Shown: positions 1 to 5,809, counted from the stretch's first letter. The stretch: 8,107 nt of DNA from Bacteroidales bacterium (GCA_028696755.1 JAQVGK010000137.1:1-8107), one strand, 5' to 3'. Translations and numbers: made by a program. The notes: generated by a model not told the origin, from the letters alone.

Positions 1-1133
1 CTAAATCTAAGTTTAACACTTTTGGTGAATATGCTAATTGGCTCGAAAAACGCACAAGAGAAACTCTCGATTATTTTGTTTACGGCGGTTTGTGGAGTTA
101 CGAAAAAGGCATGTTACAACCCACAGGAACTCTAATTATAAATATGCAAACCGGTTTTGCTAGATCTTTGCTTTATCTTGGTTTAAGTACCGATAACAAG
201 GAGTATTTAAGAATGGCTGATACAATAGCAGCCCTGCACAAGACCACTGTTAGGTTTAATGATGCTTGTACAAAACGAAGATACAATGCTCCAGTTTTAA
301 GATTAAACCGCGACAAGAATTCGTATTGGTGGTATCACTCGGGCTGGAGTGTTTCGTACCGCGAATGTTTGCGATCCGCTTTTATCAAAGTGCCAAATTT
401 CAATGCATACACCCAATATATCGAAGATGTTAACCATGGGATGATGGTGATGCTATTTCCGCAAGAATACTACAAATACAGAGGAGGAACTATTTTCAAC
501 TCAACCGACATGTTAAGATTTAGGAATACTTTTGTATTTAATCTTTACGATAATGGCAGATATAATATTGGTGTTGATGGTAGCAACGGAACAACTTATC
601 CTGAAGCAAGATACGACGCTGCACAAATGAAATCAATCAAGTACACTGGAGCTATTTCCTTTGCATCATGGAGCGAATTCGACAGCCTTGCTCCTGCGAC
701 ATCTCCCAAAGCTTACGATATCATTATGGGCGATTATCTTAAATTGTTTTACAATAAATCAAAAATGGATGATTACTATCGTGGTCAAAAATGCTTCGGT
801 CATGCTCAACTTGTAAATCAACAATGGCAAAGACAAAAGGTAAGTTTGACTCTTTACAACAGAGACATGGTTTACAATCAGGACTTTATCGTTCCTGGTA
901 GCCTCACGATTGATCCAACTACAAATAGAAATGCTATTAACACAAGCAAAAAGCCATTTGCACTTCCAAAAGAATTTGTTGATGGTGGTGCAGCAGCCCG
1001 ATTTGTGATTGAACCAGATGTGGAAGTAAACTTAAAAGCGGGCGAATCTATCAGGATCAAGCAAGGATTTTATGTAAAAAAGGGAGCTAAATTTAAGGCT
1101 AGTATCGAAACCGTTACTTCCGAAGAATTTTAA
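1..1133 (+). CDS. C-terminal part of a probable secreted alpha-helical (carbohydrate-active-like) protein, 5' truncated by the window
   Basis: The reading frame is open from the first complete codon (position 3) to TAA at 1131-1133, so 376 residues are visible and the true start lies upstream. An internal TTG at position 90 is not a credible start, because the 29 codons before it are protein-like (EYANWLEKRTRETLDYFVYG). The body is rich in aromatic residues and helical segments, for example SYWWYHSGWSVSYREC and YIEDVNHGMMVMLF. This resembles the alpha/alpha-toroid fold of secreted glycosidases, polysaccharide lyases and epimerases, but I recognise no specific family. The last part (about 1000-1110) reads VNLKAGESIRIKQGFYVKKG then KFKASIE. 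That matches the glycine-rich strand pattern of the coat-hanger C-terminal module on Bacteroidota secreted proteins; here the frame runs on to SEEF instead of ending there. Export and a polysaccharide-related role are inferred; the signal peptide, if present, is outside the window. The stop codon lies inside a 9-mer that recurs at both ends of the neighbouring repeat element. Confidence 0.85.
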   Translation, partial: KSKFNTFGEYANWLEKRTRETLDYFVYGGLWSYEKGMLQPTGTLIINMQTGFARSLLYLGLSTDNKEYLRMADTIAALHKTTVRFNDACTKRRYNAPVLRLNRDKNSYWWYHSGWSVSYRECLRSAFIKVPNFNAYTQYIEDVNHGMMVMLFPQEYYKYRGGTIFNSTDMLRFRNTFVFNLYDNGRYNIGVDGSNGTTYPEARYDAAQMKSIKYTGAISFASWSEFDSLAPATSPKAYDIIMGDYLKLFYNKSKMDDYYRGQKCFGHAQLVNQQWQRQKVSLTLYNRDMVYNQDFIVPGSLTIDPTTNRNAINTSKKPFALPKEFVDGGAAARFVIEPDVEVNLKAGESIRIKQGFYVKKGAKFKASIETVTSEEF

Positions 1134-1173
1134 CTAAAGCATATCAATTGTTATATCAATGTCGTTTAGTTAA
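1130..1173. repeat. Inverted 9-mer ttaactaaa / tttagttaa over the end of the first gene and the left end of the element
   Basis: Ttaactaaa at 1130-1138 (containing the stop codon of the upstream gene) is the exact reverse complement of tttagttaa at 1165-1173, inside the left inverted repeat. A third copy in the first orientation is at 1539-1547 in the right inverted repeat. The pair could form a 9-bp stem with a 26-nt loop at the end of the upstream transcript, but no T-run follows, so it does not look like an intrinsic terminator. Confidence 0.6.
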
Positions 1174-1296
1174 GCAAAAAAAGCGAGAACTCTCATTTGT
1201 AGAAAAAATAACGAGCTTAAAATAGTCATATTAAGCGATAATTGTTCTACGAAGCTCCGCGGGAGGCCGGGCAAAACGGCGGGCCGCTCAAGTGGT

Positions 1297-1425
1297 GAGA
1301 GCGAAACAATTAGAATTGTGTCGAGCCGACATGTCGTTCTCTAAAACAAATATTTGAGTACTGGCCAAAGGTGACTGGCATTTGTTTTAGGCCAAGGTCG
1401 ACGTACAATTCTTTTGTTTCGTCTC
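1297..1425. repeat. Long imperfect hairpin inside the element
   Basis: The left arm runs 1297-1351 and the right arm 1380-1425. Outer segments 1297-1319 (gagagcgaaacaatta...) and 1405-1425 (acaattcttttgtttcgtc...) are near-complementary, gtcga at 1320-1324 pairs with tcgac at 1398-1402, and ctaaaacaaat at 1341-1351 pairs perfectly with atttgttttag at 1380-1390. The apical part (1352-1379) carries actggccaaaggtgactggc. Several unpaired bulges separate the paired blocks. Alternating paired blocks with retained complementarity suggest that the fold itself may matter, either as RNA or as extruded DNA. No protein is encoded here. Confidence 0.6.
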
Positions 1426-1437
1426 GAGGTGCGTTGG

Positions 1438-1499
1438 GTAGCTTCGTTTTGCCTTGATTTTTTTGTAACTTTTTTCATCAAGGAAAAAAGTTTTGCTAC
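1438..1499. repeat. Inverted repeat ccttgat...atcaagg with outer gtagc...gctac
   Basis: Ccttgat at 1452-1458 and atcaagg at 1477-1483 are perfect inverted repeats around a T-rich loop (ttgtaac in the middle). Gtagc at 1438-1442 and gctac at 1495-1499 form an outer inverted pair. From memory, CCTTGAT followed by a T-rich spacer and ATCAAGG is a recurrent intergenic motif in Bacteroidota genomes; I cannot verify this without a search. The unit lies within the larger element. Confidence 0.5.
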
Positions 1500-1564
1500 A
1501 ATAATTATGGAAAATAGATTTAATAATTATTAAATTTCTTAACTAAACGACATTGATTGTTATA

Positions 1565-1939
1565 TTATCTCTTCAGCCACTTAATGGCTGCTTCGATTGT
1601 TGAAAAAGGTTTGGAATCGTAACCATTATCATCCCTATGAACCAAGGTGGAAATAGCTACGTTATGAGGGTTATCCGAAATAATTGCAAATCGTTTACCG
1701 GCAAAATATTCTGGTTTCGATTTATAATAATTAGTTATATTGTCGTACTTTCTTGGACTAAAATCCAACTTTGCTTCCCTGTAGTCCAGAATAAAATGAA
1801 CAGTTCCTTCAGGAATAATTTTGTTGGTATATGCCCACTCCCAACTGTTTCTAATTATATCAATAGTAATATTTCCATAATGTACCTTATACATTATAGA
1901 ATTGGTTGCATCATATTTATATTCAATATTATTATTCAC
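1565..1939 (-). CDS. Small STAS/SpoIIAA-like domain protein, function unknown
   Basis: This gene encodes 124 residues from a GTG start (cac at 1937-1939 on the plus strand) to TAA at 1565-1567. An in-frame TAA at 1949-1951 limits the start: only GTG at 1939 or CTG at 1945 are available before it. The next ATG (residue 16) would remove the conserved-looking NIEYKYD opening, so GTG is chosen. The protein is soluble, with no signal or membrane segment. Its pattern of alternating strands and helices (HFILDYREAKLDF about residues 48-60, FAGKRFAIISDNPHNVAISTLVHRD about 79-103, and the ending FSTIEAAIKWLKR) matches small Bacteroidota proteins with a STAS/SpoIIAA-like fold. In that family the closing phenylalanine-x-x-x-glutamate-alanine helix and WL are usual. 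The family role is not established and I assign none. It stands alone, is divergent from rplY, and its stop codon abuts the right direct repeat of the neighbouring element. Confidence 0.75.
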   Translation of the reverse strand: MNNNIEYKYDATNSIMYKVHYGNITIDIIRNSWEWAYTNKIIPEGTVHFILDYREAKLDFSPRKYDNITNYYKSKPEYFAGKRFAIISDNPHNVAISTLVHRDDNGYDSKPFSTIEAAIKWLKR

Positions 1940-1973
1940 CCTCAGCCTTTAATGTGATAATAATGACTTTATA

Positions 1974-1991
1974 ACAATGTAAAAACGTTGT
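1974..1991. repeat. Short palindrome acaatgt-aaaa-acgttgt at the presumed transcription start
   Basis: The two seven-base arms (1974-1980 and 1985-1991) match at six of seven positions around an AAAA spacer, and overlap the predicted start point of the STAS-like gene. It could be an operator half-site pair or a chance AT-rich palindrome. Confidence 0.3.
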
Positions 1992-2021
1992 AAATATAAA
2001 GTAAAAAAGTATGATGTGCAA
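1991..2021 (-). promoter_or_regulatory. Candidate promoter for the STAS-like gene
   Basis: Read on the minus strand, TTG (plus 2019-2021) is followed after 20 bases by TATATTTA (plus 1991-1998). This is one base off the Bacteroidota TAnnTTTG box and within one base of the usual spacing. Transcription would start near 1985, about 45 bases before the GTG. The imperfect final base makes this a weak call. Confidence 0.35.
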
Positions 2022-2147
2022 ATTTATTTTTCAATTAGTGTGTTAAATTTTGTTAAATGTAGAAAATTGTATTTTCGTATTATTATTTGTTGTGAAATCA
2101 CGTATTTTTATTGCAATCAGTTGATATGGCAATAGTTTAAGAAAAAC

Positions 2148-2164
2148 TTATTTGTTTCAAATAA
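2148..2164. repeat. Perfect palindrome ttatttg-ttt-caaataa just upstream of the rplY promoter
   Basis: Arms at 2148-2154 and 2158-2164 are perfect 7-bp inverted repeats around a 3-base spacer, ending five bases before the TTG (-33) element at 2169-2171. The position suits an activator or repressor site, but no regulator is identified. Confidence 0.35.
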
Positions 2165-2168
2165 TCTT

Positions 2169-2198
2169 TTGCAGAAAGTAAAAAAAGTATTATCTTTG
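2169..2198 (+). promoter_or_regulatory. Bacteroidota-type promoter of the rplY-pth-psd cluster
   Basis: TTG at 2169-2171 is followed by 19 bases and then TATCTTTG at 2191-2198. This is an exact fit to the Bacteroidota primary sigma consensus TTG-N19-TAnnTTTG. The start point would be near 2205, giving a leader of about 65 bases before the rplY ATG. It is the best promoter in the window. Confidence 0.75.
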
Positions 2199-2227
2199 CG
2201 CCCTTATTGTCGAATGTGTGATGGGGG

Positions 2228-2241
2228 GCCGGAGTGCCGGC
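2228..2241 (+). promoter_or_regulatory. GC-rich leader hairpin upstream of rplY
   Basis: In the predicted 5' leader, gccgg (2228-2232) pairs with ccggc (2237-2241) around an agtg loop, preceded by a run of six G and followed by gcttagtagcacgc. This GC-rich patch (about 2223-2255) is conspicuous in an otherwise AT-rich leader. L25 of enterobacteria is known to control its own synthesis at the leader RNA; whether this hairpin does the same for the CTC-type protein is inference. Confidence 0.45.
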
Positions 2242-2269
2242 GCTTAGTAGCACGCTAAATTAAATTAAA

Positions 2270-2863
2270 ATGAAACATTTCGAAATTAAAGCTAATCTAC
2301 GTACCGATCTTGGTAAAAAAGCTTCAAAACAAATCAGAAAAGGCGACAACATTCCATGTGTTATTTATGGTGGAGAAAATGTTGTTCACTTTTACACTAA
2401 TCAGGCTGATGTTCGTAAATTTATCTACACTCCTGAAGTAATGTTTGCTGACATCGATGTTGATGGCAAAAAGTATGTCTCAATGGTGAAAGACATTCAG
2501 TTTCATCCAGTAAGTGATAAAATTATTCACATTGATTTCTATGAAGTTAATCCAGAAAAACCAGTGAAAATTAAAATTCCGATGAAAGTTGTTGGAAACT
2601 CTCCTGGTGTAAAAGCTGGTGGTAAACTTAAACAAAATGTTAAGAGACTTGCTGTTAAAGGTTTGATGAATGATATTCCTGATTTCTTCGAAGTTAGCAT
2701 CAACACTCTTAAAATTGGACAGGCTATCAAAGTTAAAGATTTAAAATCAGATAAATTAGAATTTGTTGATCCAAAAGCCAACATTCTCGTAACTGTTGTT
2801 TCTACTCGTGGTGCTGCTGCAGTAGAAGAAACTGAAGAAGAAACTGAAGAATCAGCTGAATAG
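2270..2863 (+). CDS. rplY: 50S ribosomal protein L25, general stress protein CTC type
   Basis: This gene encodes 197 residues from ATG at 2270 to TAG. The protein binds 5S rRNA in the central protuberance of the large ribosomal subunit. The N-terminal L25 domain (about residues 1-92) begins with the typical FEIKANLRTDLGKKASKQIRKG and contains IPCVIYGGE, then KDIQFHPVSDKIIHIDFYEV, the hallmark segment of the family. The C-terminal TL5/CTC beta domain (about 95-180) contains VVGNSPGVKAGGKLKQNV and a typical IKVKDL. A glutamate-rich tail follows (EETEEETEESAE). The length agrees with the long CTC form of Bacteroidota rather than the roughly 95-residue E. coli L25. The start is fixed by the consensus opening; the upstream sequence is A-rich without a clear Shine-Dalgarno. 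It is first in a cluster with pth, 17 bp downstream, an association common in bacteria, with its own promoter at 2169-2198. Confidence 0.97.
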   Translation: MKHFEIKANLRTDLGKKASKQIRKGDNIPCVIYGGENVVHFYTNQADVRKFIYTPEVMFADIDVDGKKYVSMVKDIQFHPVSDKIIHIDFYEVNPEKPVKIKIPMKVVGNSPGVKAGGKLKQNVKRLAVKGLMNDIPDFFEVSINTLKIGQAIKVKDLKSDKLEFVDPKANILVTVVSTRGAAAVEETEEETEESAE

Positions 2864-2880
2864 TTATAAAATCCTAAACC

Positions 2881-3444
2881 ATGAAATATCTTATCGTAGG
2901 TTTGGGAAATCCGGGTTCTGAGTATAAAAATACCCGTCACAATATTGGTTTTAAGGTGCTGGACACTCTTGCTGAGTTGTCCAGCATTTCTTTTTCCGAT
3001 AAAAGATATGGATTTAGGGCCGAACTAAAACATAAAGGAAAAACTCTGATTCTGGTTAAACCAACAACTTTCATGAATCTTAGCGGTAAAGCTGTAAATT
3101 ATTATTTACAAATCGAGAATATTCCTGTCGAAAATATGATGATAGTTGTTGACGATCTTGCACTTCCATTTGGATCTGTTAGAATTAAATCTAAAGGAGG
3201 TTGTGGCGGTCATAACGGACTCGAACATATCGAAGAGATTCTTGGAACAAATGTTTATAATCGCCTTCGTTTTGGAATAGGTAACGAATTTTCGAAAGGC
3301 CGTCAGGTTAATTATGTTCTGGGCGAATGGGACGAGGATGAATTAAAGAAACTGCCCGAGCGTATCGAAATTGCAGTTGAAGCAGTAAAATCTTTTCCTC
3401 TAATTGGGATTGAGAGAACGATGAATTATTTTAATAATAAATAG
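2881..3444 (+). CDS. pth: Peptidyl-tRNA hydrolase
   Basis: This cytoplasmic enzyme of 187 residues cleaves the ester bond of peptidyl-tRNAs released prematurely from ribosomes, recycling tRNA. The family signature is intact. It opens LIVGLGNPGSEYKNTRHNIGF, with Asn10 and catalytic His20; TTFMNLSGKAV follows with Asn66; then VVDDLALPFG with Asp92 in the position of E. coli Asp93; then GGCGGHNGLEHI with Asn112. The length matches E. coli Pth (about 194 residues). ATG at 2881 gives the canonical N-terminus. It sits 17 bp after rplY and 4 bp before psd, so it is very likely cotranscribed from the rplY promoter. No oddities are seen. Confidence 0.97.
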   Translation: MKYLIVGLGNPGSEYKNTRHNIGFKVLDTLAELSSISFSDKRYGFRAELKHKGKTLILVKPTTFMNLSGKAVNYYLQIENIPVENMMIVVDDLALPFGSVRIKSKGGCGGHNGLEHIEEILGTNVYNRLRFGIGNEFSKGRQVNYVLGEWDEDELKKLPERIEIAVEAVKSFPLIGIERTMNYFNNK

Positions 3445-3448
3445 TATT

Positions 3449-4255
3449 ATGTGTCCTGCAAAAAAACAAAAGCAAAACTATCGTAACCTTACCTCGAGGT
3501 TTGCAGGACGTGTTTCTAATTTAAAGAAACCGAAATGGTCGGTTTCGATGCTTATACATATTTACAGAAAGAAATACAAGATAAATATGTCCGACTTCAT
3601 TGTTCCCTCAGGAGGATTTAAGTCGTTTAACAGCTTTTTTACGAGAAATTTAATGCCAGGTGTAAGGAAAATTGATGAAGGTATTGTTTCTCCTGTTGAT
3701 GGAACTATCTTTGATGCTGGAGTTGTTGATCCCGACAATAAAATATTTGTAAAACACAAATTCTACTACATTGATGATTTACTATGTGGCGATTTTGAAG
3801 ATCTAAAATCTTATGCTGTTCTTTATCTTTCTCCTGCCGATTATCACAGGGTACACGCCTGCTTTGATATGGAAATAGATCGGGCCGTATATTTACCCGG
3901 CACACTACTCTCGGTTCGCAAGAAAACTGTTTACAAAAAAGATAGGGTTTACTGCCGAAACGAAAGAATCGTTCTCTCGGGAACATCGCCATACGGCAGA
4001 TTTTATTTTATTCTGGTTGGCGCCTTGATGGTTGGTAAAGTAAAACTATCATTCGATTCGGGATTGCAGACAAATATTAAACGTGGAGTAATGGCATCAA
4101 AGGAATATCTAACGCCTGTGCAATTGAAAAAAGGCGACGAAACTGGTTATTTCGAAATGGGCTCTAGTGTAATAATACTGTTAGAAGACAAATGTCTTGC
4201 AGAACTAAGTGGCCGTGTGCATGAGAAAGTGAAAATGGGGCAGAAATTAGTCTAG
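3449..4255 (+). CDS. psd: Phosphatidylserine decarboxylase proenzyme
   Basis: This gene encodes 268 residues. The pyruvoyl-dependent enzyme converts phosphatidylserine to phosphatidylethanolamine at the inner membrane. Family motifs in order are FNSFFTRNL (60-68), SPVDGTI with Asp84, YLSPADYHRVHAC with His133 and His136 (126-138), PGTLLSV (150-156), VGALMVGKV (190-198), and the self-cleavage site GYFEMGSSVIILL. Cleavage is expected between Gly238 and Ser239, giving a large beta chain and a short alpha chain of about 30 residues whose Ser239 becomes the pyruvoyl group. Asp84, His136 and Ser239 correspond to the E. coli triad. The cleavage motif is MGSS rather than the classical LGST, a tolerated variation. 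The N-terminus is strongly basic with no clear membrane segment, so peripheral membrane attachment is inferred. The gene begins 4 bp after pth. Its stop overlaps the dnaB stop in one CTAG. Confidence 0.95.
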   Translation: MCPAKKQKQNYRNLTSRFAGRVSNLKKPKWSVSMLIHIYRKKYKINMSDFIVPSGGFKSFNSFFTRNLMPGVRKIDEGIVSPVDGTIFDAGVVDPDNKIFVKHKFYYIDDLLCGDFEDLKSYAVLYLSPADYHRVHACFDMEIDRAVYLPGTLLSVRKKTVYKKDRVYCRNERIVLSGTSPYGRFYFILVGALMVGKVKLSFDSGLQTNIKRGVMASKEYLTPVQLKKGDETGYFEMGSSVIILLEDKCLAELSGRVHEKVKMGQKLV

Positions 4256-5778
4256 AAAGGACTCTCCTCGAACGCATTACCATCCGACATAAAATTCGCA
4301 TTCATAGGAATATCATCATTCATATCAAACCCATTATTCATTTTCGATTCAAACTTTTGTGGCCCATCGATAAAGCTATCACTATCCTGATCGACAAATT
4401 TTGCATATTCCTTTTTGAATTTTAGCATTGCCGAACCTGTTGCTCCATTACGGTGTTTTGCAATAATAATTTCGGCCATACCTAATAACGAATTTCCTTC
4501 GCTATCTGTGGTTATCCCATAATATTCGGGACGGTGAATAAACAATACCATATCTGCATCCTGCTCAATTGCACCTGACTCACGAAGGTCGGATAGCTGC
4601 GGTCTCTTGTCTCCCGAGCGCGCCTCTACCGAACGGTTAAGCTGCGAGAGGGCAAGTATCGGGATGTTTAATTCTTTTGCAATTGCTTTAAGCGAACGTG
4701 AAATTGTTGAAACTTCCTGTTCGCGGTTTCCTTTCATATCAACACCAGCTGTCATAAGCTGTAAGTAGTCGATTATTACAGCCTGAATATTGTGAGTGCG
4801 ATAGAGTCGGCGGCATTTTGCTCTCAACTCAAATACAGAAATTGCCGGGGTATCATCAATAAAAACAGGTGCAGTTTCTAAGTTTTTTACTCTCGTCTCC
4901 AATTGCTGCCATTCGAAATCGCGCAAATCACCAGTTCTTATTTTATCACCTGGGATTTCTACTTCTGCCGAAATCAAACGATTTACAAGCTGTAATGATG
5001 ACATTTCCAAAGAAAACAGGGCCACTGGTCTATTGTGATCAACAGCCATGTTCCTTGCCATTGAAAGAACAAATGCTGTTTTACCCATTGAGGGGCGCGC
5101 TGCTAAAATCACCAAATCTGATGGTTGCCAACCCGAAGTATATCTGTCGATTGCCGAGAATCCACTTGGGACACCTAGTAGTTTGTTTTTATTTTTTGAA
5201 GCTTCTTCAATCGCACTTAAAGCCTTGTCGAGAATTGTATTTATTTGAACTGTCTCGCTTTTAATATTTCCCTCCGAAATGTTGAAAATCTGTCCTTCGG
5301 CAAAACTTATTAATTCTTCAACATCTTCACTTTCGTCATAAGAACGCCTTTGAATCTCTGAGGCTGCTTTTATAAGTTCTCGTTGAATATATTTTTGTTG
5401 TACAAGTCTGGCATGAAATTCAAGATGAGAAGCTGTTGCAACCCTGTCTGTTAATTCGGATAAATATAATTCACCGCCTATGATTTCGATTTTCTCACGA
5501 GATTTTAATTCGTGGGCAACTGTTATTATATCAACAGGCTTGTGATTTGTTCCCAGATTAAGTATCGAACGGAAAATTTCCTGATGTCCGGGTTCGTAAA
5601 ACGATTCGGGTCTTAACACATCCATAATCGAAAAAATCGCATCAGTTTGTATTAATAATGCACCCAAAACAGCTTTTTCCAAGTCGGTTGCCTGAGGAGG
5701 CATTTTGCCGAAAATTGCATTTAAACTGTCAATTGATGTGTCTTGTTTTTGGTTACTTTTTCTTTTGCTTTCTGCCAT
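4252..5778 (-). CDS. dnaB: Replicative DNA helicase DnaB
   Basis: This hexameric 5'-3' helicase of 508 residues drives the replication fork and recruits primase. The N-terminal domain (about 28-130, TDLEKAVLGALLIQTDAI onward) and a linker are followed by the RecA-like ATPase. It has Walker A RPSMGKTAF with Lys233 and Thr234, the catalytic glutamate in FSLEMS (Glu258), Walker B VIIDYLQLM with Asp337, the motif LALSQLNRSVEAR (about 375-387), DLRESGAIEQDADMVLFIHR (397-416), and KHRNG with Lys441 and Arg443, the basic finger that reaches the neighbouring subunit. The tail is acidic and asparagine-rich (DMNDDIPMNANF), typical of Bacteroidota. There is no intein or frameshift, and the length is normal. 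The ATG lies at 5778; the upstream region (minus strand) is AT-rich with a weak promoter at 5802-5809. It converges on psd, and the two stop codons share a CTAG (4252-4255). Confidence 0.97.
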   Translation of the reverse strand: MAESKRKSNQKQDTSIDSLNAIFGKMPPQATDLEKAVLGALLIQTDAIFSIMDVLRPESFYEPGHQEIFRSILNLGTNHKPVDIITVAHELKSREKIEIIGGELYLSELTDRVATASHLEFHARLVQQKYIQRELIKAASEIQRRSYDESEDVEELISFAEGQIFNISEGNIKSETVQINTILDKALSAIEEASKNKNKLLGVPSGFSAIDRYTSGWQPSDLVILAARPSMGKTAFVLSMARNMAVDHNRPVALFSLEMSSLQLVNRLISAEVEIPGDKIRTGDLRDFEWQQLETRVKNLETAPVFIDDTPAISVFELRAKCRRLYRTHNIQAVIIDYLQLMTAGVDMKGNREQEVSTISRSLKAIAKELNIPILALSQLNRSVEARSGDKRPQLSDLRESGAIEQDADMVLFIHRPEYYGITTDSEGNSLLGMAEIIIAKHRNGATGSAMLKFKKEYAKFVDQDSDSFIDGPQKFESKMNNGFDMNDDIPMNANFMSDGNAFEESPF

Positions 5779-5801
5779 AAATCCGTCTGTTTATTTAATC
5801 T

Positions 5802-5809
5802 CAAAAATA
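5802..5809 (-). promoter_or_regulatory. dnaB: Candidate -7 box of the dnaB promoter
   Basis: Read on the minus strand this is TATTTTTG, a match to TAnnTTTG, placed about 24 bases before the dnaB ATG. The transcript leader would be short (about 17 bases). No TTG is found at the expected upstream spacing, so confidence is limited. Confidence 0.4.

Larger units (their letters stand above)
1147..1565. mobile_element. Non-coding ~400-bp MITE-like element with 20-bp terminal inverted repeats and flanking direct repeats
   Basis: Positions 1155-1174 and 1538-1557 are perfect 20-bp inverted repeats (outer end atcaatgtcg..., inner end ...gttaag). Immediately outside, and overlapping them by two bases, the 10-mer attgttatat occurs directly repeated at 1147-1156 and 1556-1565, as expected of a target-site duplication. 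Between the ends there is no credible gene. Instead there are further nested inverted repeats (1249-1256 with 1440-1447, 1297-1319 with 1405-1425, 1341-1351 with 1380-1390), and a GC-rich stretch at about 1250-1300 that stands out from the AT-rich surroundings. The shape suggests a non-autonomous transposable element (MITE) moved by a transposase encoded elsewhere. The exact borders are uncertain, because the left flank also resembles the right end further out (see findings). A purely structural intergenic repeat not mobilised by a transposase is the main alternative. Confidence 0.6.

Noticed and set aside
1130..1173. Intrinsic terminator after the first gene
   Set aside because: The 9-bp inverted pair has a 26-nt AT-rich loop and no T-run after it, unlike a rho-independent terminator.
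1201..1500. Group II intron or riboswitch
   Set aside because: I looked for a domain V-like hairpin and known riboswitch cores and saw none. The terminal inverted repeats and direct repeats suit a transposable repeat better.
1637..1957. 106-residue plus-strand open frame
   Set aside because: It is antisense to the STAS-like gene, rich in isoleucine from AT-rich sequence, and lacks any recognisable motif.
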